The notes beneath the pieces are model-generated. The model did not search any database, was not told the DNA's origin, and saw only the letters and a program-made list of their open reading frames with translations. A stretch of DNA of 64,000 bases from Flagellimonas profundi (lineage in GTDB: Bacteria > Bacteroidota > Bacteroidia > Flavobacteriales > Flavobacteriaceae): positions 281,261 to 345,260 of the forward strand of contig NZ_JAFLNM010000003.1 in the NCBI RefSeq assembly GCF_017313275.1, read 5' to 3'. Below, piece after piece: positions 26,061-34,931 of this stretch. A program made the translations under genes and the position numbers. Numbering within the stretch: position 1 is the first letter of the stretch; each line of letters opens with the position of its first letter.

Positions 26061-27958
26061 TTCAATGGTTTGTTTAGTATGATTTTAGCATTATCGTTAC
26101 GGGCTACTTTTCTACGAAAATCCCGATAAAGTTTATAGTCTTCCTTGGAGTACCTTCCTGATTTGATCAGCAATTTTCTTTTGTATTTCAACACACCTGG
26201 TTCCACTTGCTCCAAGGATGCATAATAAGAACCAAACTTGCTCTCAACCTCAATGGGATCCAGCAAATTTTCCGGACTAACGCCTTCAGGTAAGTAAATC
26301 ACGAATTCATCTTCGTCCAAATACCCTCTCGAAATAACCATTTCCATTGATCGATTCCTAACCCTGGTCGGTACCAGCAAATTCCTGTTAAAGGCGTTTG
26401 GGGCTAGTATTAACTGCTCATTTGCAATAGACAAGTAATTCTGGGCCTTTAATTGAACTTTTTCAGTAAATTCTATCTTGTGCTTATCATCTGTAAAAGT
26501 GATATCCCCCAGTGTTACATTATTTATATAGTCCCAATAGTTTTTATAGAATTCATCCTGATCCTTTCTGGATTCATTCTTTATCCGATATTTTTGATCG
26601 TATTGCGTTCCTTTTGAAAGAATTTCCACTTCACCTTCAATATTCCTTTCATTGGTTATATAATATTTACCAGTGGTTTTTTGATAATTTTCCTCATCGG
26701 GATTTGCTCTGGTTTTAATCAGTTCCCCTCCTTCAGGCGTAATCTTTAAAACGTTCCGATTGTCAGTGAACATACCTAAATGGTTCATGGGTGTGGTTTG
26801 ACTTGTGCACTCTAACCAAACATCCTCTCCATTTATTGGAACATTAAGAAATACATGGTTTCCCTGCATGGAAGGAAAATCACTGTCCAAACTCCTTACT
26901 CGACTGCCTCCATATACCACAGTATAATACGAATCCACACCTATGGCACTCAATAAAGCTTTGGTATAATTGGTCAACCCTTTACAGTCACCATATTTTA
27001 CCCTATCCACATCCTGTGCACTTATGGGCATCCATCCTCCTATTCCCAATTGTACGCTTATATAGCGTGTGTTACTCTGAACATATTCATAAACCAATCT
27101 TGTTTTTTCATATGGGTCTTCTACCCCCTTAACCATATTATTGACCTTTGTAATGGTATTTTGATCCAACTCACCTCTGCCAACAAGTAACCTTTCATAA
27201 ATCCATTTACCGAGTTCCTGCCAAGTATTGGCGGATCCATTTATACCTTCCAAGTGAAAATTGCTCAATGCCACCTTAATTCCTGGTGCGAATTCTCTAA
27301 AGGCAGGCGACATGGGTTCTCTTTTTATGGCAACAATATTCTTTGCGGTATAATGCAATCTACTTTTGGTATTTTCCGATTCAATATTATGCCCTTCAAA
27401 ATTTGATTCTTTATATCTGATATCAATATCACAGTCGACGGCATATGTGAATTCACTTTTTTCAGTGCTCACTCCATAATCATCTAAAAAATACCAGGTG
27501 GGAGAGAAGGCAGTATTGGGAGTGGAATATGTTTTGGTAAATTCAATTGTATAAGGATACTCGGTCGGTGTATATTTAAGGTAAAGGACCCTAGAATCGG
27601 AATAAAGTGTTCCACCGCTAATCGCACTTTGGTCCAAAAAATCCTTTTTCTTGAACTTTCTGATTAACTCACCGTTCAAATTATAAACAAGGGCCTCAAT
27701 TTTGGAGATCTTATCATTTTTCTCATAGAAGGCGTAGGCATGAACATCATCATTTCCTGCATCGTTATAAACAGTCACCACCCGCTTGGAAGTAATCTCC
27801 ATTTGATCCTGAGCGGTCACTAAGACGTTCATTTTATCCAAACGAACAACCGCATCGGCACCTGGCAAAAGGTCCTTGGGAATTGATGTTACACTGTAGT
27901 TTTGGGAATAAATAAAATTGAAAAAAAGACAAAAAAGGATAGGCGCAAGAAATCGCAT
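26057..27958 (-). CDS. secreted DUF3857/transglutaminase-like protein with intact Cys-His
   Basis: 633 residues, signal peptide 1-19. N-terminal DUF3857 (about 40-250), then a transglutaminase core. Catalytic candidates are Cys325 in YGDCKGLT, His368 in QGNHVFL and Glu383 in WLECTSQ; Glu in place of Asp is common in this family. The C-terminal part is beta-rich. It is the first gene of the three-gene paralogue operon and is the only member that could be an active enzyme. Substrates in this family are not established. Confidence 0.82.
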   Translation of the reverse strand: MRFLAPILFCLFFNFIYSQNYSVTSIPKDLLPGADAVVRLDKMNVLVTAQDQMEITSKRVVTVYNDAGNDDVHAYAFYEKNDKISKIEALVYNLNGELIRKFKKKDFLDQSAISGGTLYSDSRVLYLKYTPTEYPYTIEFTKTYSTPNTAFSPTWYFLDDYGVSTEKSEFTYAVDCDIDIRYKESNFEGHNIESENTKSRLHYTAKNIVAIKREPMSPAFREFAPGIKVALSNFHLEGINGSANTWQELGKWIYERLLVGRGELDQNTITKVNNMVKGVEDPYEKTRLVYEYVQSNTRYISVQLGIGGWMPISAQDVDRVKYGDCKGLTNYTKALLSAIGVDSYYTVVYGGSRVRSLDSDFPSMQGNHVFLNVPINGEDVWLECTSQTTPMNHLGMFTDNRNVLKITPEGGELIKTRANPDEENYQKTTGKYYITNERNIEGEVEILSKGTQYDQKYRIKNESRKDQDEFYKNYWDYINNVTLGDITFTDDKHKIEFTEKVQLKAQNYLSIANEQLILAPNAFNRNLLVPTRVRNRSMEMVISRGYLDEDEFVIYLPEGVSPENLLDPIEVESKFGSYYASLEQVEPGVLKYKRKLLIKSGRYSKEDYKLYRDFRRKVARNDNAKIILNKPLK

Positions 27959-28041
27959 TAAGTATAGTTACGGTTAGGTTAGTTAACGCTAATGTGATGA
28001 ATTTCTTACAAAAAGTCAAAAAATATGATACAAAAAAAATA

Positions 28042-28494
28042 TTATTCCTTGTTTTTTGTATCCATTGTTATGGTGACGGGACCATCGTTAAGGAGTCCAA
28101 CTTTCATGTCGGCACCAAAAATTCCAGTGCCTACTTTTTTACCCAGTTTTTGTTCCAAAACCTGAACGAATTTCTCGTACATGGGCACAGCGATATCGGG
28201 TTTCGCTGCCTTAATGTAAGATGGCCGATTACCTTTTTTTGTGAGCGCATGCAACGTAAACTGACTAACCACGATGATATCTCCATCAACATCCTGCACG
28301 GAGCGGTTCATTACATCATTTTCATCATTAAAAATGCGAAGATTTAGAATTTTATTGGTCAACCAATCAATATCCTCTTGTGTATCGGCATCCTCAATAC
28401 CCAACAACACCAATAGGCCCTTACCAATAGATGAAACAACATTATCATCTACCGTTACACTCGCATTTGTAACTCGTTGTAGTACTGTTCTCAT
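28042..28494 (-). CDS. dtd: D-aminoacyl-tRNA deacylase
   Basis: A 150-residue enzyme that hydrolyses D-aminoacyl-tRNA, preventing D-amino acid incorporation. The family motifs SQFTL (residues 77-81 region) and NDGPVTI (the Gly-Pro motif near the C-terminus) are present, with the N-terminal MRTVLQRVTNASVTVD. Its ATG follows the rsgA stop directly, so the two are translationally linked. Confidence 0.95.
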   Translation of the reverse strand: MRTVLQRVTNASVTVDDNVVSSIGKGLLVLLGIEDADTQEDIDWLTNKILNLRIFNDENDVMNRSVQDVDGDIIVVSQFTLHALTKKGNRPSYIKAAKPDIAVPMYEKFVQVLEQKLGKKVGTGIFGADMKVGLLNDGPVTITMDTKNKE

Positions 28495-29433
28495 TTATCT
28501 TTCCCTATATGGATTATCCTCTTCCCCCGTCAACATCTGCACGTAGCTGCGATAGCGGCTTGCGGCAATCCCATTATTCTCCAAAGCCTCTTTTACCGCA
28601 CATTTGGGCTCATCCAGATGGAGGCAATTATTGAATTTGCATTCCGATTTCAAAGCAAAAAACTCCGGAAAATAGTCTCCGATTTCATGCTTATCCATAT
28701 CCACAATACCAAATCCCTTTATTCCAGGAGTATCTATAATCCGTGCATCAAAAGAAAGGTCGTACATCTCGGCAAAAGTGGTGGTGTGCTGCCCTTGCAT
28801 GTGTTGCTCCGAAATTTCGGCGGTTTTTAACTTGAGGCCCGGTTCCAAGGCATTTACCAAAGTTGACTTACCAACGCCTGAATGTCCCGCGAACATACTT
28901 GTGTTGCCTAGCATCAGTTCTTTTATCTTGTCCACATTCTTGCCTTTCTTAGCTTCAATTTGAATGCAGGTATAACCTATTTTGGTATATAAGTCCACTA
29001 AATGCTCAACTTCAGACTTTTCCTTTTCACTATAAACATCCATTTTATTGAAAAGAAGTACTACAGGAATATCGTAGGCCTCTGCAGTTACCAAAAATCG
29101 ATCTATAAAACTGGTAAACGTAGGGGGGTTGTTCAAGGTGACGAGCAGAAAAACCTGATCTAGGTTGGCCGCTATGATATGGGTTTGTTTGGAAAGTTTG
29201 ACCGACCTACGGACAATATAGTTCTTGCGATCTCCAATTTTAGAAATAACACCAACCGTTTCGTCCCCAATATTTTCCAAATGGAACTCCACATGGTCCC
29301 CTACGGCAACCGGATTGGTACTTTTAATACCCTGTGTTCGGAACTTGCCCTTGATGCGACACTCGTAAAATTCTCCTTCCGAGGACTTTACGGTATACCA
29401 GCTCCCAGTTGATTTATAAACAGTTCCGTTCAC
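28495..29433 (-). CDS. rsgA: small ribosomal subunit biogenesis GTPase RsgA
   Basis: 312 residues. A circularly permuted GTPase that checks 30S maturation. An N-terminal OB domain comes first; the G4-like LLFNKMD precedes G1 GHSGVGKSTL and G3 DTPGIKGFG, which proves the permutation. The C-terminal zinc knuckle is CKFNNCLHLDEPKC. dtd follows with no gap. It diverges from the small secreted-protein gene at 29528. Confidence 0.95.
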   Translation of the reverse strand: MNGTVYKSTGSWYTVKSSEGEFYECRIKGKFRTQGIKSTNPVAVGDHVEFHLENIGDETVGVISKIGDRKNYIVRRSVKLSKQTHIIAANLDQVFLLVTLNNPPTFTSFIDRFLVTAEAYDIPVVLLFNKMDVYSEKEKSEVEHLVDLYTKIGYTCIQIEAKKGKNVDKIKELMLGNTSMFAGHSGVGKSTLVNALEPGLKLKTAEISEQHMQGQHTTTFAEMYDLSFDARIIDTPGIKGFGIVDMDKHEIGDYFPEFFALKSECKFNNCLHLDEPKCAVKEALENNGIAASRYRSYVQMLTGEEDNPYRER

Positions 29434-29486
29434 TATTTGTTCATATTTTGATTACAAAGAAACAATATTCCTGCTTTTTCGTCGTA

Positions 29487-29494
29487 TATCTTTG
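29487..29494 (+). promoter_or_regulatory. -7 promoter element
   Basis: TATCTTTG matches TAnnTTTG and lies 33 bases before the ATG at 29528. It overlaps a possible earlier in-frame ATG at 29492, arguing against that start. Confidence 0.5.
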
Positions 29495-29527
29495 TTAACA
29501 GTTTTAACGATCATTAACATTTTAATC

Positions 29528-29968
29528 ATGAAAAAAATCATTTTGGCTGCCGTGGTAGTGCTTGCAGCAACATTCACCATGAGTGCGCAACAGTACCATG
29601 TAGTAACCAGCGTTGAGTCAATCGTACCAAACGGACTGGGAAGATCTCGAATTATAAATGCCTTGGAAGACAAGGATTACAAAGAATTCACAAGTGTCCA
29701 AACTGAGGATGACAATACAAGAAACAAATCCAAAAGAAATGAAATCCGTGTAAAGAATTTTGAAGAAACCAAGCTTTTGAACTTTTATAACATTGGAGGT
29801 ATCCGTTTCCAAAATATTGCGGCCAACGATGCCTTGATCACTTCCATGATCAACGACATGGTTTCCAATGGATGGGAACTGGCCTTTGTGGTAAGTGGTG
29901 TTGAAAGTGAAGGTGGAAAAGGTGACGGACAAGGTATTTTCATTACCCGTTACATCTTCAAAAAGTAA
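29528..29968 (+). CDS. small secreted protein, unknown function
   Basis: 146 residues from the ATG at 29528, which yields a textbook signal peptide (KKIILAAVVVLAATFTMSAQ, cleavage after SAQ). An ATG at 29492 would add 12 residues and overlap the -7 promoter box. The mature part contains NGLGRSRIINALEDKDYKEF and a C-terminal VVSGVESEGGKGDGQGIFITRYIFKK. I do not recognise the family. It has its own promoter and a strong terminator, so it is a single-gene unit. Confidence 0.75.
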   Translation: MKKIILAAVVVLAATFTMSAQQYHVVTSVESIVPNGLGRSRIINALEDKDYKEFTSVQTEDDNTRNKSKRNEIRVKNFEETKLLNFYNIGGIRFQNIAANDALITSMINDMVSNGWELAFVVSGVESEGGKGDGQGIFITRYIFKK

Positions 29969-29993
29969 ACGTGCCAAAATATTAATCACAAAT

Positions 29994-30025
29994 AAAAAAA
30001 GCCCTCCATTATGGGGGGCTTTTTC
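29994..30025. terminator. bidirectional terminator
   Basis: The hairpin GCCCTCC-attat-GGGGGGC with one wobble is flanked by seven A and five T. It lies between convergent genes. Confidence 0.85.
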
Positions 30026-30041
30026 GTGGCAACAAGTTTCA

Positions 30042-30716
30042 TTAATCCTTTATGTAGATTCTTCCGCCCACAAAGGTTTTTTTATGCACCCTTTCCGGGT
30101 TTCCGTACACATAAACATCACCACCGGCCTTTACATTGATATCCACTAATTCCGAAGCAAACACATCAGCCTCACCGCCAGCGGAAATTTTCACATCTGT
30201 CGTAGCGGTCCTTAGTTCCCTTCCTTCAAAAATACCCCCGGTATTAATAACAATTGATTGGTTTTTTGCCAAACCAGAAGCTTGGACAATGCCACCCGTC
30301 ACCGCTCGGATATCGGCATAGTCCACATCCATTCCAATATGGATGGCCGCTCCTTCCTGGGCCCGGAGCTCAATTCTACTTTTTTGCACCATTTCGTTAC
30401 AGGTAATCTGGGCACCTTCATTGCCGTCGATTACATCCAGATCGGTGTAGTAGACTTCTATCATGGTATCCTCGCCCTGAAACTTTTTATCCAATTGCAT
30501 GCGTAGTTTCAAGACTCCATTTTTGTTTGTCCACTTAATGTCATCAACATTCCAGCCTTTGATCATGATCTTGTTCTCATCGGATTGGATCAAGTTGACC
30601 TCGATCAAATCAAAAACTTTGATTTTGTTGAATTCCCCAACTTCCGTATCAATGATTCGTTGCGAAAACATAACCAAGGGAAGTAACAAAAGACTTAGTG
30701 TGTATATTTTTTTCAT
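30042..30716 (-). CDS. secreted head-GIN domain (DUF2807) protein
   Basis: 224 residues with a signal peptide (1-18, after MFSQ). The mature protein is a right-handed beta-helix-like DUF2807 module: VGEFNKIKVFDLIEVNLIQSDENKIMI at the start, then repeated GG-containing turns (NTGGIFEGRELRTATTDVKISAGGEADVF, KAGGDVYVYGNPERV). Such proteins are common in Bacteroidetes envelopes; their role is unknown. A related lipoprotein occurs at 38734-39534. Confidence 0.85.
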   Translation of the reverse strand: MKKIYTLSLLLLPLVMFSQRIIDTEVGEFNKIKVFDLIEVNLIQSDENKIMIKGWNVDDIKWTNKNGVLKLRMQLDKKFQGEDTMIEVYYTDLDVIDGNEGAQITCNEMVQKSRIELRAQEGAAIHIGMDVDYADIRAVTGGIVQASGLAKNQSIVINTGGIFEGRELRTATTDVKISAGGEADVFASELVDINVKAGGDVYVYGNPERVHKKTFVGGRIYIKD

Positions 30717-30773
30717 GATTGAGTGTTTTTACTTCTGAAAGATGACCTGTTCACTCTTTTGTTACAGTTTAAA

Positions 30774-30821
30774 ACAAAAAAACTATTTGCAGCCTCGAAA
30801 TACATCAAGGCCACAAATAGT
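30774..30821 (-). terminator. terminator of the Phe/Tyr operon
   Basis: Reading on the minus strand, AACTATTTG and CAAATAGTT form the outer stem with an inner TGGCCT/AGGCTG part, followed by seven T. It lies 29 bp after the last gene of the aromatic operon. Confidence 0.8.
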
Positions 30822-30849
30822 TCTTGGATCAACCTGATTGAAAATCAGT

Positions 30850-31932
30850 TTAGGCGTTGATGATTTTTTCTTGGTGGTTAATGGACTCCTGGTGGATTGC
30901 CTTGAACATTTTTAAAACAAATTCCTCGCTCAATCCTCTTTGCTCACCTTCCAAGATCATATTGCCCAAAATAGCGTTCCAACGATTGCTCTGTAGCACG
31001 GCAACGTTCTTTTGCTTTTTAAGTTCTCCTATTCCGTCGGAAACTTTCATTCTTTTTCCCAAAAGATCGATCAATTGGTTGTCCAATACATCAATCTGAG
31101 CCCTTAGGTTGCTCAAATTGTTCTTGTATTCGGCTTCCTCGTCTGTTTCTTTTCTAATGCGTAGGTCTTTCATGATCTGAACCAATGTTTTTGGGGTTAC
31201 CTGCTGAGCGGCATCACTCCATGCATTGTCCGGATCGTAATGCGTTTCGATCATCAAACCATCAAAGTTCAAATCCAAAGCCGTTTGCGATACATCAAAA
31301 ATCATATCTCGCTTACCGGTAATGTGGCTTGGATCATTGATGATGGGCAAATCAGGAAATTTGGTCTGCAACTCAATGGCCAACTGCCATTCTGGAATAT
31401 TACGGTATTTGGTTTTTTCGTAGGTAGAGAAACCTCTGTGAATTACCCCTAACTTTTCGATATTGGCAGAGTGCAAACGCTCCACGGCTCCCAACCAAAG
31501 CGATAGGTCTGGGTTTACCGGGTTCTTGACCAAAACAATCTTATCGGTCCCTTCCAAGGCATCGGCAATTTCCTGGACAATAAACGGGCTTACGGTAGAG
31601 CGCGCTCCGATCCACAACAAATCCACATCGTGCTCCAAAGCTAAATCAACGTGTGTTCTGTTTGCAACCTCGGTAGCGGTTTTTAGTCCAGTCTCTTCTT
31701 TTACCTTTTGCAACCACTTTAATCCAATTGCCCCTACCCCTTCAAAGTTTCCTGGGCGAGTTCTTGGTTTCCAGATTCCGGCACGGTAATAGCTCACGTC
31801 GGTATCTTTAAGATCGTGGGCTATTTTCAGCACTTGGTCTTCGGTTTCCGCACTGCACGGACCTGCTACTACCAAGGGATGACCCAAATTCATGTCATCC
31901 AACCATTTCCTCATTTCCTTTTTGTTTTCCAT
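30850..31932 (-). CDS. bifunctional DAHP synthase / chorismate mutase
   Basis: 360 residues. Residues 1-265 are a DAHP synthase (first shikimate-pathway step) with VAGPCSAET, RAGIWKPRTRPG, WIGARSTVSPF and DPSHITGKRDM. Residues 270-360 are an AroQ-type chorismate mutase helix bundle (LRAQIDVLDNQLIDLLGKRMKVSDGIGELKKQKNV). The order synthase-then-mutase is typical of Bacteroidetes. The mutase part makes prephenate for the neighbouring tyrA and pheA products. It is the last gene of the operon. The fused mutase may also confer prephenate feedback, as in related enzymes. Confidence 0.93.
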   Translation of the reverse strand: MENKKEMRKWLDDMNLGHPLVVAGPCSAETEDQVLKIAHDLKDTDVSYYRAGIWKPRTRPGNFEGVGAIGLKWLQKVKEETGLKTATEVANRTHVDLALEHDVDLLWIGARSTVSPFIVQEIADALEGTDKIVLVKNPVNPDLSLWLGAVERLHSANIEKLGVIHRGFSTYEKTKYRNIPEWQLAIELQTKFPDLPIINDPSHITGKRDMIFDVSQTALDLNFDGLMIETHYDPDNAWSDAAQQVTPKTLVQIMKDLRIRKETDEEAEYKNNLSNLRAQIDVLDNQLIDLLGKRMKVSDGIGELKKQKNVAVLQSNRWNAILGNMILEGEQRGLSEEFVLKMFKAIHQESINHQEKIINA

Positions 31933-31940
31933 AATACTCT

Positions 31941-32801
31941 CTATTTTTTTGTAAGTGGTATTCCTTTTAGTATTTGTTTTATTTTATTGGTATTACTCAT
32001 TTCTTGGTGGACATTCTCAAAATCGTTGTCCAATATCAGTTGTTTAAACGTGGTTAGGTTCTGTATGTATTCTTCCAACGTTTCCACAACATTGTCCTTG
32101 TTCTGTTCAAAAATGGGTGTCCACATATCGGGCGAACTTTTTGCCAAGCGGACGGTACTCTCAAAACCACTTCCCGCCATGTCAAAAATATCACGCTCAT
32201 TTTTTTCTTTCTCAATAACTGTCTTTCCCAACATAAAAGAGCTAATGTGTGATAAATGGGATACATAGGCAATGTGCCTGTCGTGCGCTTCGGGGTTCAT
32301 GTACCGGATTCGCATCCCGATATCCTGAAAAATGGCCAATGCTTTTTCCTGAAGCTTGAAGGCTGTTTTCTCTACTTCGCAGATGATCATGGTTTTACCC
32401 GAATACAACCCTTCCAAAGCCGCCGTTGGCCCTGAAAACTCGGTACCAGCAATCGGGTGGCAGGCCATAAAGTTTCTTCGATTGGGATGGTCGGCAACTT
32501 GCTCACAAATCAATCGCTTGGTGGACCCGGCATCCATTACCACGGTCTCCTCACCGACCGCATCCAATATTTTGGGCAATTCCGTAACCAACACATTTAC
32601 CGGGATTCCCACATAAACCATATCCGCGGTTGCCAAAACTCCGTAGTCTCCTTTTTTATCAATGATCTGAAGTTGCAACGCTTCCTCCAAATGCGCATCA
32701 CTTTTGTCCACCCCAACGATTTCCGCTTCGGGATGTAACTTTTTTACATCCTTGGCAAAAGAACCGCCTATCAATCCAACTCCTATAATGACTACTTTCA
32801 T
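31941..32801 (-). CDS. tyrA: prephenate dehydrogenase
   Basis: A 286-residue NAD(P)-dependent enzyme converting prephenate to 4-hydroxyphenylpyruvate in tyrosine synthesis. The Rossmann motif GVGLIGGSFAKD is at the N-terminus, MDAGSTKRLICEQ and FMACHPIAGTEFSGP are family signatures. There is no C-terminal ACT domain. It starts 3 bp after the aminotransferase stop and 8 bp before the DAHP synthase start. Confidence 0.94.
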   Translation of the reverse strand: MKVVIIGVGLIGGSFAKDVKKLHPEAEIVGVDKSDAHLEEALQLQIIDKKGDYGVLATADMVYVGIPVNVLVTELPKILDAVGEETVVMDAGSTKRLICEQVADHPNRRNFMACHPIAGTEFSGPTAALEGLYSGKTMIICEVEKTAFKLQEKALAIFQDIGMRIRYMNPEAHDRHIAYVSHLSHISSFMLGKTVIEKEKNERDIFDMAGSGFESTVRLAKSSPDMWTPIFEQNKDNVVETLEEYIQNLTTFKQLILDNDFENVHQEMSNTNKIKQILKGIPLTKK

Positions 32802-32804
32802 AAT

Positions 32805-33947
32805 CTAAAATCTTTCAATGGCTTCTTCAATCTTTTCTTCCTTTACACAAAGGGAAAAACGAATATAGCCTTCTCCATTGCTCCCGAATATGGTTCCTGG
32901 GGCAATGAAGATATCTTTGTCGTACAATACCTTATCTATAAACTCCTCTGAGGGTTCGGCACCTTCGGGCAACTTACACCAAACAAACATTCCCACCGCA
33001 TTTTTATCGTAGGTGCATCCCAATTTATCCGCCAATTGAAACATCAACTCTCTCCGTTTGGTATACACCTTGTCCAATGCTTCGAACCATTCGGGCCCGC
33101 TTTGCAAGGCTGCGATTGCCCCTTTTTGTATGCCATAGAACATTCCTGAGTCCATATTGCTCTTCACCTTCAGCACTGCGGTGATATGTTCTGCACTACC
33201 CAGCACCATTCCCACTCGCCAGCCTGCCATGTTGAAGGTCTTGCTTAAACTATTCAGTTCCAGAGTGCAATCTTTTGCCCCTTCGATGGACAAAATACTG
33301 GTAGGATTGCTGGACAGGACAAAACTATAAGGGTTATCGTTCACCAAAAGGATTTCGTTTTCCTTGGCAAATTTCACCAAAGACTCCAATTGTTCCTTGG
33401 TCGCCGTAGCTCCTGTCGGCATATGCGGATAGCTGATCCACATTACCTTTACTTTGGACAAGTCTTTTTTGGAAAGTTCCTCCAAATCCGGGAACCACCC
33501 GTTTTCAGCTTTCAAGTCATAACTAACGGGTGCTCCACCTACTAAATTGGTTACGGATGTATAGGTAGGATACCCAGGATTGGGCAACAGCACCTTATCC
33601 CCTTCATTTAAAAAGGCCATACTAATGTGCATAATGCCTTCCTTGGAACCCATTAAGGGTAAAATTTCGGAAGATGGGTCTACGGTCACCTCAAATTTTT
33701 GCTGATAGAAATCCGCAATGGCCTCCCGGAGTTGTGGCAATCCTTGATAGCTTTGGTATTGATGTGCACCCGCCTCGATAATGGAATCCCGAAGGGTTTC
33801 CAATACCTGCGGTGATGGTGCCAAATCCGGGCTGCCAATGCCCATGTTGATAATGGGCTTGCCTTCGGCCATCAATCCCCTGACCTCTCTCAATTTCTTG
33901 GAGAAGTAATATTCCTGTATGCTATTTAACCTATCTGCTGTTATCAT
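32805..33947 (-). CDS. class I/II PLP aminotransferase, probably aromatic amino acid type
   Basis: 380 residues, fold type I. The PLP lysine lies in LNSLSKTFNMAGWRVG, with NPGYPTYTSVTNL and YPHMPTGATAT at the active site and IRFSLCVKEE near the C-terminus. Family members include LL-diaminopimelate, aspartate and aromatic aminotransferases. Its position between pheA and tyrA strongly suggests the last step from phenylpyruvate and 4-hydroxyphenylpyruvate to Phe and Tyr. Its ATG overlaps the pheA stop region by 1 base. Confidence 0.9.
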   Translation of the reverse strand: MITADRLNSIQEYYFSKKLREVRGLMAEGKPIINMGIGSPDLAPSPQVLETLRDSIIEAGAHQYQSYQGLPQLREAIADFYQQKFEVTVDPSSEILPLMGSKEGIMHISMAFLNEGDKVLLPNPGYPTYTSVTNLVGGAPVSYDLKAENGWFPDLEELSKKDLSKVKVMWISYPHMPTGATATKEQLESLVKFAKENEILLVNDNPYSFVLSSNPTSILSIEGAKDCTLELNSLSKTFNMAGWRVGMVLGSAEHITAVLKVKSNMDSGMFYGIQKGAIAALQSGPEWFEALDKVYTKRRELMFQLADKLGCTYDKNAVGMFVWCKLPEGAEPSEEFIDKVLYDKDIFIAPGTIFGSNGEGYIRFSLCVKEEKIEEAIERF

Positions 33948-34774
33948 TACAACAATGCATTTTTATATTCACCCAACACCTTAAAATCCTCGGCCATAAT
34001 CTGCATCAACGATTTGGTTTTGGCAAAGTGCTCGTATTTATCAAAGGTTACATCCACAAAAAAGGCATACTTCCACGGGGTCTCTATCACGGGTAGGGAC
34101 TGAATCTTGGTCATATTCATATTACAGTCGCTCATTACATTCAATACCGTTGCCAAACTTCCTCTTTTGTGATCGGTTATAAACCGCAAAGAGGCCTTGT
34201 TGATTTCCTCTTCCGGCAGCACCTTATTTTGTTTTTTAAGAACAATGAACCTAGTCGAATTATTAACAATGGTCTGGATGTTATCCGCTATAATTTCGAG
34301 ATCGTACAATTCGGCTGCCTTTTTAGGGGCAATCGCAGCTATATGCCCAAGTTCTTCCTCCTTGATTCTTTTTGCCGTCTCGGCCGTATCCACACTTTCC
34401 ACCAATTTGATCTGCGGGTGCGTTTTGAAAAACTCTTTACATTGTAACAATGCCATTGGGTGCGAATGTACCTCTTGGATATCATCGAAAGTTTTTCCTT
34501 TCATGACCATAAGGTTATGGTGGATGTTCAGGTAGTGCTCCCCGATCACGTGGATATTATTATGGTACACCAAGTTGTAATTGGGAATAATGGACCCTGC
34601 AATGGAGTTCTCAATGGCCATAATGCCCTTGTCGGCTTCACCCATCAATAAGCTATCGATAACGGCATCAAAAGAGCTACACTCGATCAACTCAATGTTA
34701 TCTCCAAAAAAATCGGCGGCCACCTGATGGTGGTTGGAACCCTTTATTCCTTGTATGGCAACTTTTAATTCCAT
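33947..34774 (-). CDS. pheA: prephenate dehydratase
   Basis: A 275-residue stand-alone prephenate dehydratase, making phenylpyruvate. The catalytic region contains IENSIAGSIIPNYNLVY and the NNSTRFIVL motif (the TRF triplet). The C-terminal ACT domain (about 195-275, FITDHKRGSLATVLNVMSDCNMNMTKIQSLP) senses phenylalanine; IQSLP is close to the ESRP motif. It is the first structural gene of the operon. A terminator hairpin ends only a few bases before its ATG and an aromatic-rich leader peptide lies just upstream, so it is predicted to be under attenuation control. Confidence 0.94.
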   Translation of the reverse strand: MELKVAIQGIKGSNHHQVAADFFGDNIELIECSSFDAVIDSLLMGEADKGIMAIENSIAGSIIPNYNLVYHNNIHVIGEHYLNIHHNLMVMKGKTFDDIQEVHSHPMALLQCKEFFKTHPQIKLVESVDTAETAKRIKEEELGHIAAIAPKKAAELYDLEIIADNIQTIVNNSTRFIVLKKQNKVLPEEEINKASLRFITDHKRGSLATVLNVMSDCNMNMTKIQSLPVIETPWKYAFFVDVTFDKYEHFAKTKSLMQIMAEDFKVLGEYKNALL

Positions 34775-34783
34775 TGCAAAAAA

Positions 34784-34807
34784 AAAGTCCCGATGTATCG
34801 GGACTTT
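34784..34807 (-). terminator. attenuator hairpin in the pheA leader
   Basis: On the minus strand the palindrome AAAGTCCCGAT-ac-ATCGGGACTTT is followed by nine T and then, within five bases, the pheA ATG. Being upstream of the operon, it would prevent all expression unless disrupted. Its first arm (AGTCCCG) is also complementary to CGGGACT at 34847-34841 inside the leader ORF, giving an alternative antiterminator helix; the pairing continues with TTATA/TATAA after one bulged base. Confidence 0.88.
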
Positions 34808-34833
34808 ATAAATTGGTTATACTTAAAACGTAT

Positions 34834-34905
34834 CTATAATAGTCCCGCTCCTCTCTCAAAAAAGAAGTAAAAATAAAAACGGTTCCAGAAATACGTGTTT
34901 GTCAT
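34834..34905 (-). CDS. aromatic leader peptide (pheL-like) of the Phe/Tyr operon
   Basis: A 23-codon ORF from the ATG at 34905 to TAG at 34834, too short for gene callers. Residues 5-16 read YFWNRFYFYFFF: six Phe, three Tyr and one Trp out of twelve. The last codons (GCG GGA CTA TTA) contain the CGGGACT segment that can pair with the terminator's first arm. The expected logic: a ribosome stalled on Phe/Tyr codons leaves CGGGACT free to form the antiterminator; a ribosome reaching the stop codon covers it and the terminator forms. This is classical translation-coupled attenuation, inferred from sequence. Confidence 0.85.
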   Translation of the reverse strand: MTNTYFWNRFYFYFFFERGAGLL

Positions 34906-34923
34906 CTCGTTGTTAATTGTCGG

Positions 34924-34931
34924 CTAATTTA
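34924..34931 (-). promoter_or_regulatory. possible -7 element of the aromatic operon
   Basis: On the minus strand TAAATTAG is one mismatch from TAnnTTTG and lies 18 bases before the leader-peptide ATG, leaving a short 5' leader as expected for an attenuated operon. The match is imperfect. The rest of the 34775-35150 gap holds the gldA promoter and AT-rich sequence without other features that I can name. Confidence 0.35.
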
